A stretch of 8,069 nt of DNA from NCBI GenBank assembly GCA_023263735.1, contig JALQUQ010000116.1, positions 1 to 8,069 on the forward strand. Reading direction: 5' to 3'. Positions 7,193 through 8,069 of the stretch are shown one piece after another; position 1 is the stretch's first letter, and every line of letters begins with the position of its first letter. A program made the position numbers and the translations under genes. This DNA comes from Paracoccaceae bacterium (GTDB lineage: Bacteria; Pseudomonadota; Alphaproteobacteria; Rhodobacterales; Rhodobacteraceae). Below the pieces are notes generated by a model, which was given only the letters and a program-made list of their open reading frames with translations, did not search any database and had not been told where the DNA came from.

Positions 7193-7405
7193 ATGACCCA
7201 ACTGATCACCACACCAAACATTCCCGACGCAGACGGGTTTTATGCCGAATTGATTGCCCTGCACGATGGCCTGACCGATGACGAAAGCGCCGCCCTGAAT
7301 GCGCGCCTGATCCTGCTTTTGTGCAATCACATCGGCGATCGCGCTGTTCTTGCTCAGGCGATGGCGCAGGCCATTGCGGCGCATACCAACAGGGATCAGA
7401 AATAG
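7193..7405 (+). CDS. DUF2783 domain-containing small protein
   Basis: A 70-residue acidic, helix-rich protein with no signal peptide, membrane segment or cysteine motif. It resembles the DUF2783 family, whose conserved core here reads roughly FYAELIALHDGLTDDESA (17-34) and ARLILLLCNHIGD (37-49). The ATG follows the monooxygenase stop with no intervening base (TGA then ATG), and AAGGGG at 7181-7186 can serve as ribosome binding site. The two proteins should therefore be made together, probably in similar amounts. No function is established that I know of. A stabilising or regulatory partner of the flavoprotein is a reasonable guess from the fixed pairing, nothing more. Confidence 0.8.
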   Translation: MTQLITTPNIPDADGFYAELIALHDGLTDDESAALNARLILLLCNHIGDRAVLAQAMAQAIAAHTNRDQK

Positions 7406-7448
7406 CACAGGCCGTGATGTCGCCCTTTCTGGCGGATTGGCTTCGACC

Positions 7449-7477
7449 TTGATGCCGACCAATTTTCCCGCGAAAAT
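7449..7477 (+). promoter_or_regulatory. Possible chrA promoter with overlapping inverted repeat
   Basis: In the 178-base gap after DUF2783, TTGATG (7449-7454) and GAAAAT (7472-7477) are 17 bases apart, each matching four of six sigma-70 consensus bases. The inverted repeat ATTTTC-N4-GAAAAT (7462-7477) overlaps the spacer and the -10 element. Spacing and symmetry are suggestive, but both elements are weak. The rest of the gap holds one further inverted repeat near the chrA start and no gene. Confidence 0.3.
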
Positions 7478-7541
7478 GACAGGAGGCGCTCTGTAGGGGT
7501 GCTTTGAGGACGGCCCAGATCTTAGCCCTGCAAAACCCAAA

Positions 7542-7565
7542 GGCGCATGGCAGTTGCAATGCGCC
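7542..7565 (+). other. Inverted repeat upstream of chrA
   Basis: GGCGCAT (7542-7548) is mirrored perfectly by ATGCGCC (7559-7565) with a 10-base spacer. It ends 18 bases before the chrA ATG. In RNA it could form a GC-rich hairpin in the leader; in DNA it could be an operator. No T-run follows, so it is not a normal terminator. Confidence 0.4.
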
Positions 7566-7583
7566 CACCACATAGGCCCCCAG

Positions 7584-8069
7584 ATGCGCAACCCGCCCGG
7601 CCCCTATCCGACCCTGTGGCAAAGCACCTGTGTTTGGGCGCGGATCGCGGCATTGTCGTTTGGGGGGCCCGCCGGTCAGATCGCAGTCATGCACCGCATT
7701 CTGGTCGAGGAGAAACGCTGGCTGGGCGACGCGCGCTTTTTGCACGCTTTGAACTTTTGCATGATTTTGCCCGGACCCGAGGCGCAGCAACTGGCCACCT
7801 ACATCGGCTGGCTGCTGCATGGCGTGCGCGGGGCCCTTATTGCCGGGATACTCTTTATCCTTCCCGGTGTGGTCGCGATCATGGCGCTGAGCTGGATCTA
7901 TGCCCTGTTCGGCACCATCGATCTTGTGGCCGGGCTCTTCTTTGGGCTGAAGGCCGCGGTCTTGGCCATCGTTGTGCAGGCCGTCGTGCGTGTCGGCCGA
8001 CGCGCCCTGAAAAACACCGCGACGCGCACCGTAGCCGCAGCATCTTTTGCCGCCATCTTCTTTCATGGC
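7584..8069 (+). CDS. chrA: Chromate transporter ChrA, CHR family (3'-partial)
   Basis: The frame is open for 162 codons to the right edge, so only the N-terminal domain is present; bidomain ChrA proteins are usually about 400 residues or more. ChrA is an inner-membrane protein that exports chromate using the proton motive force and gives chromate resistance. Family signatures are LSFGGPAGQIAVMHR (24-38) and NFCMILPGPEAQQLATYIGW (57-76). Hydrophobic segments lie around 83-107, 114-135 and 148-160. The ATG at 7584 gives the usual short N-terminus before the first motif, but I see no convincing ribosome binding site in front of it. The frame is open upstream only to a TAG at 7494-7496, with a TTG at 7554 as a poor alternative. 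It follows DUF2783 on the same strand after 178 bases with its own possible promoter, so it is probably a separate unit. Chromate itself as substrate is assumed from the family. Confidence 0.9.
   Translation, partial: MRNPPGPYPTLWQSTCVWARIAALSFGGPAGQIAVMHRILVEEKRWLGDARFLHALNFCMILPGPEAQQLATYIGWLLHGVRGALIAGILFILPGVVAIMALSWIYALFGTIDLVAGLFFGLKAAVLAIVVQAVVRVGRRALKNTATRTVAAASFAAIFFHG

Noticed and set aside
6449..7591. Minus-strand ORF of 380 codons opposite the 3' end of the monooxygenase and DUF2783
   Set aside because: It is a shadow of two well-supported plus-strand genes, with no domain and no ribosome binding site.
7206..8066. Minus-strand ORF of 286 codons opposite chrA
   Set aside because: The plus strand shows clear CHR-family motifs; the antisense protein is low-complexity and unrecognisable.

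Overview
The window looks like chromosomal DNA from an alphaproteobacterium, most likely a member of the Rhodobacterales (Roseobacter-type). This is inferred from the moderately high GC content, AGGAGG-type ribosome binding sites, tight operon packing, and gene families common in that group: an MhpA-like flavoprotein paired with DUF2783, an IclR-regulated biotin carboxylase operon, and a GFA-family zinc protein. No rRNA, tRNA, transposase, CRISPR array or phage gene was seen.

Left part (1-4864, all minus strand): a compact operon read from right to left. It begins with an IclR-family regulator (4028-4864). Next come a biotin carboxyl carrier protein (3502-3975), a biotin carboxylase (2139-3500) and a carboxyltransferase of the pyruvate carboxylase/oxaloacetate decarboxylase fold (682-2142). 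The last gene is a HAD-IIA phosphatase-like gene (1-676) that leaves the window. After the 52-base gap behind iclR, junctions are +1, -4 and +5 bases. The three biotin proteins form a complete split carboxylase. BCCP and BC are the acetyl-CoA-carboxylase type, but the carboxyltransferase is the 2-oxo-acid type, with catalytic residues kept and substrate-pocket motifs altered. I therefore expect a carboxylase of unknown substrate controlled by the adjacent IclR protein. Three alternating GAAAC/GTTTC half-sites lie directly in front of iclR and overlap its ribosome binding site. The HAD gene loses its family sequence just before the expected catalytic GKP motif and runs into a tetranucleotide (CTGT) repeat of about 23 units at the window edge.

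Middle (4865-5569): a divergent intergenic region, then a GFA-family zinc protein (4960-5418, plus strand). A 151-base regulatory region follows. It holds a consensus-like sigma-70 promoter whose 17-base spacer carries a perfect 14-base palindrome (a MarR-type operator candidate), plus two small hairpins and a possible 12-codon leader ORF.

Right part (5570-8069, plus strand): a 540-residue FAD-dependent aromatic-ring monooxygenase is joined stop-to-start with a 70-residue DUF2783 protein; together they look like an aromatic catabolic unit. After a 178-base gap with a possible promoter and an inverted repeat, the 5' part of a chromate transporter gene (chrA) runs off the right edge.
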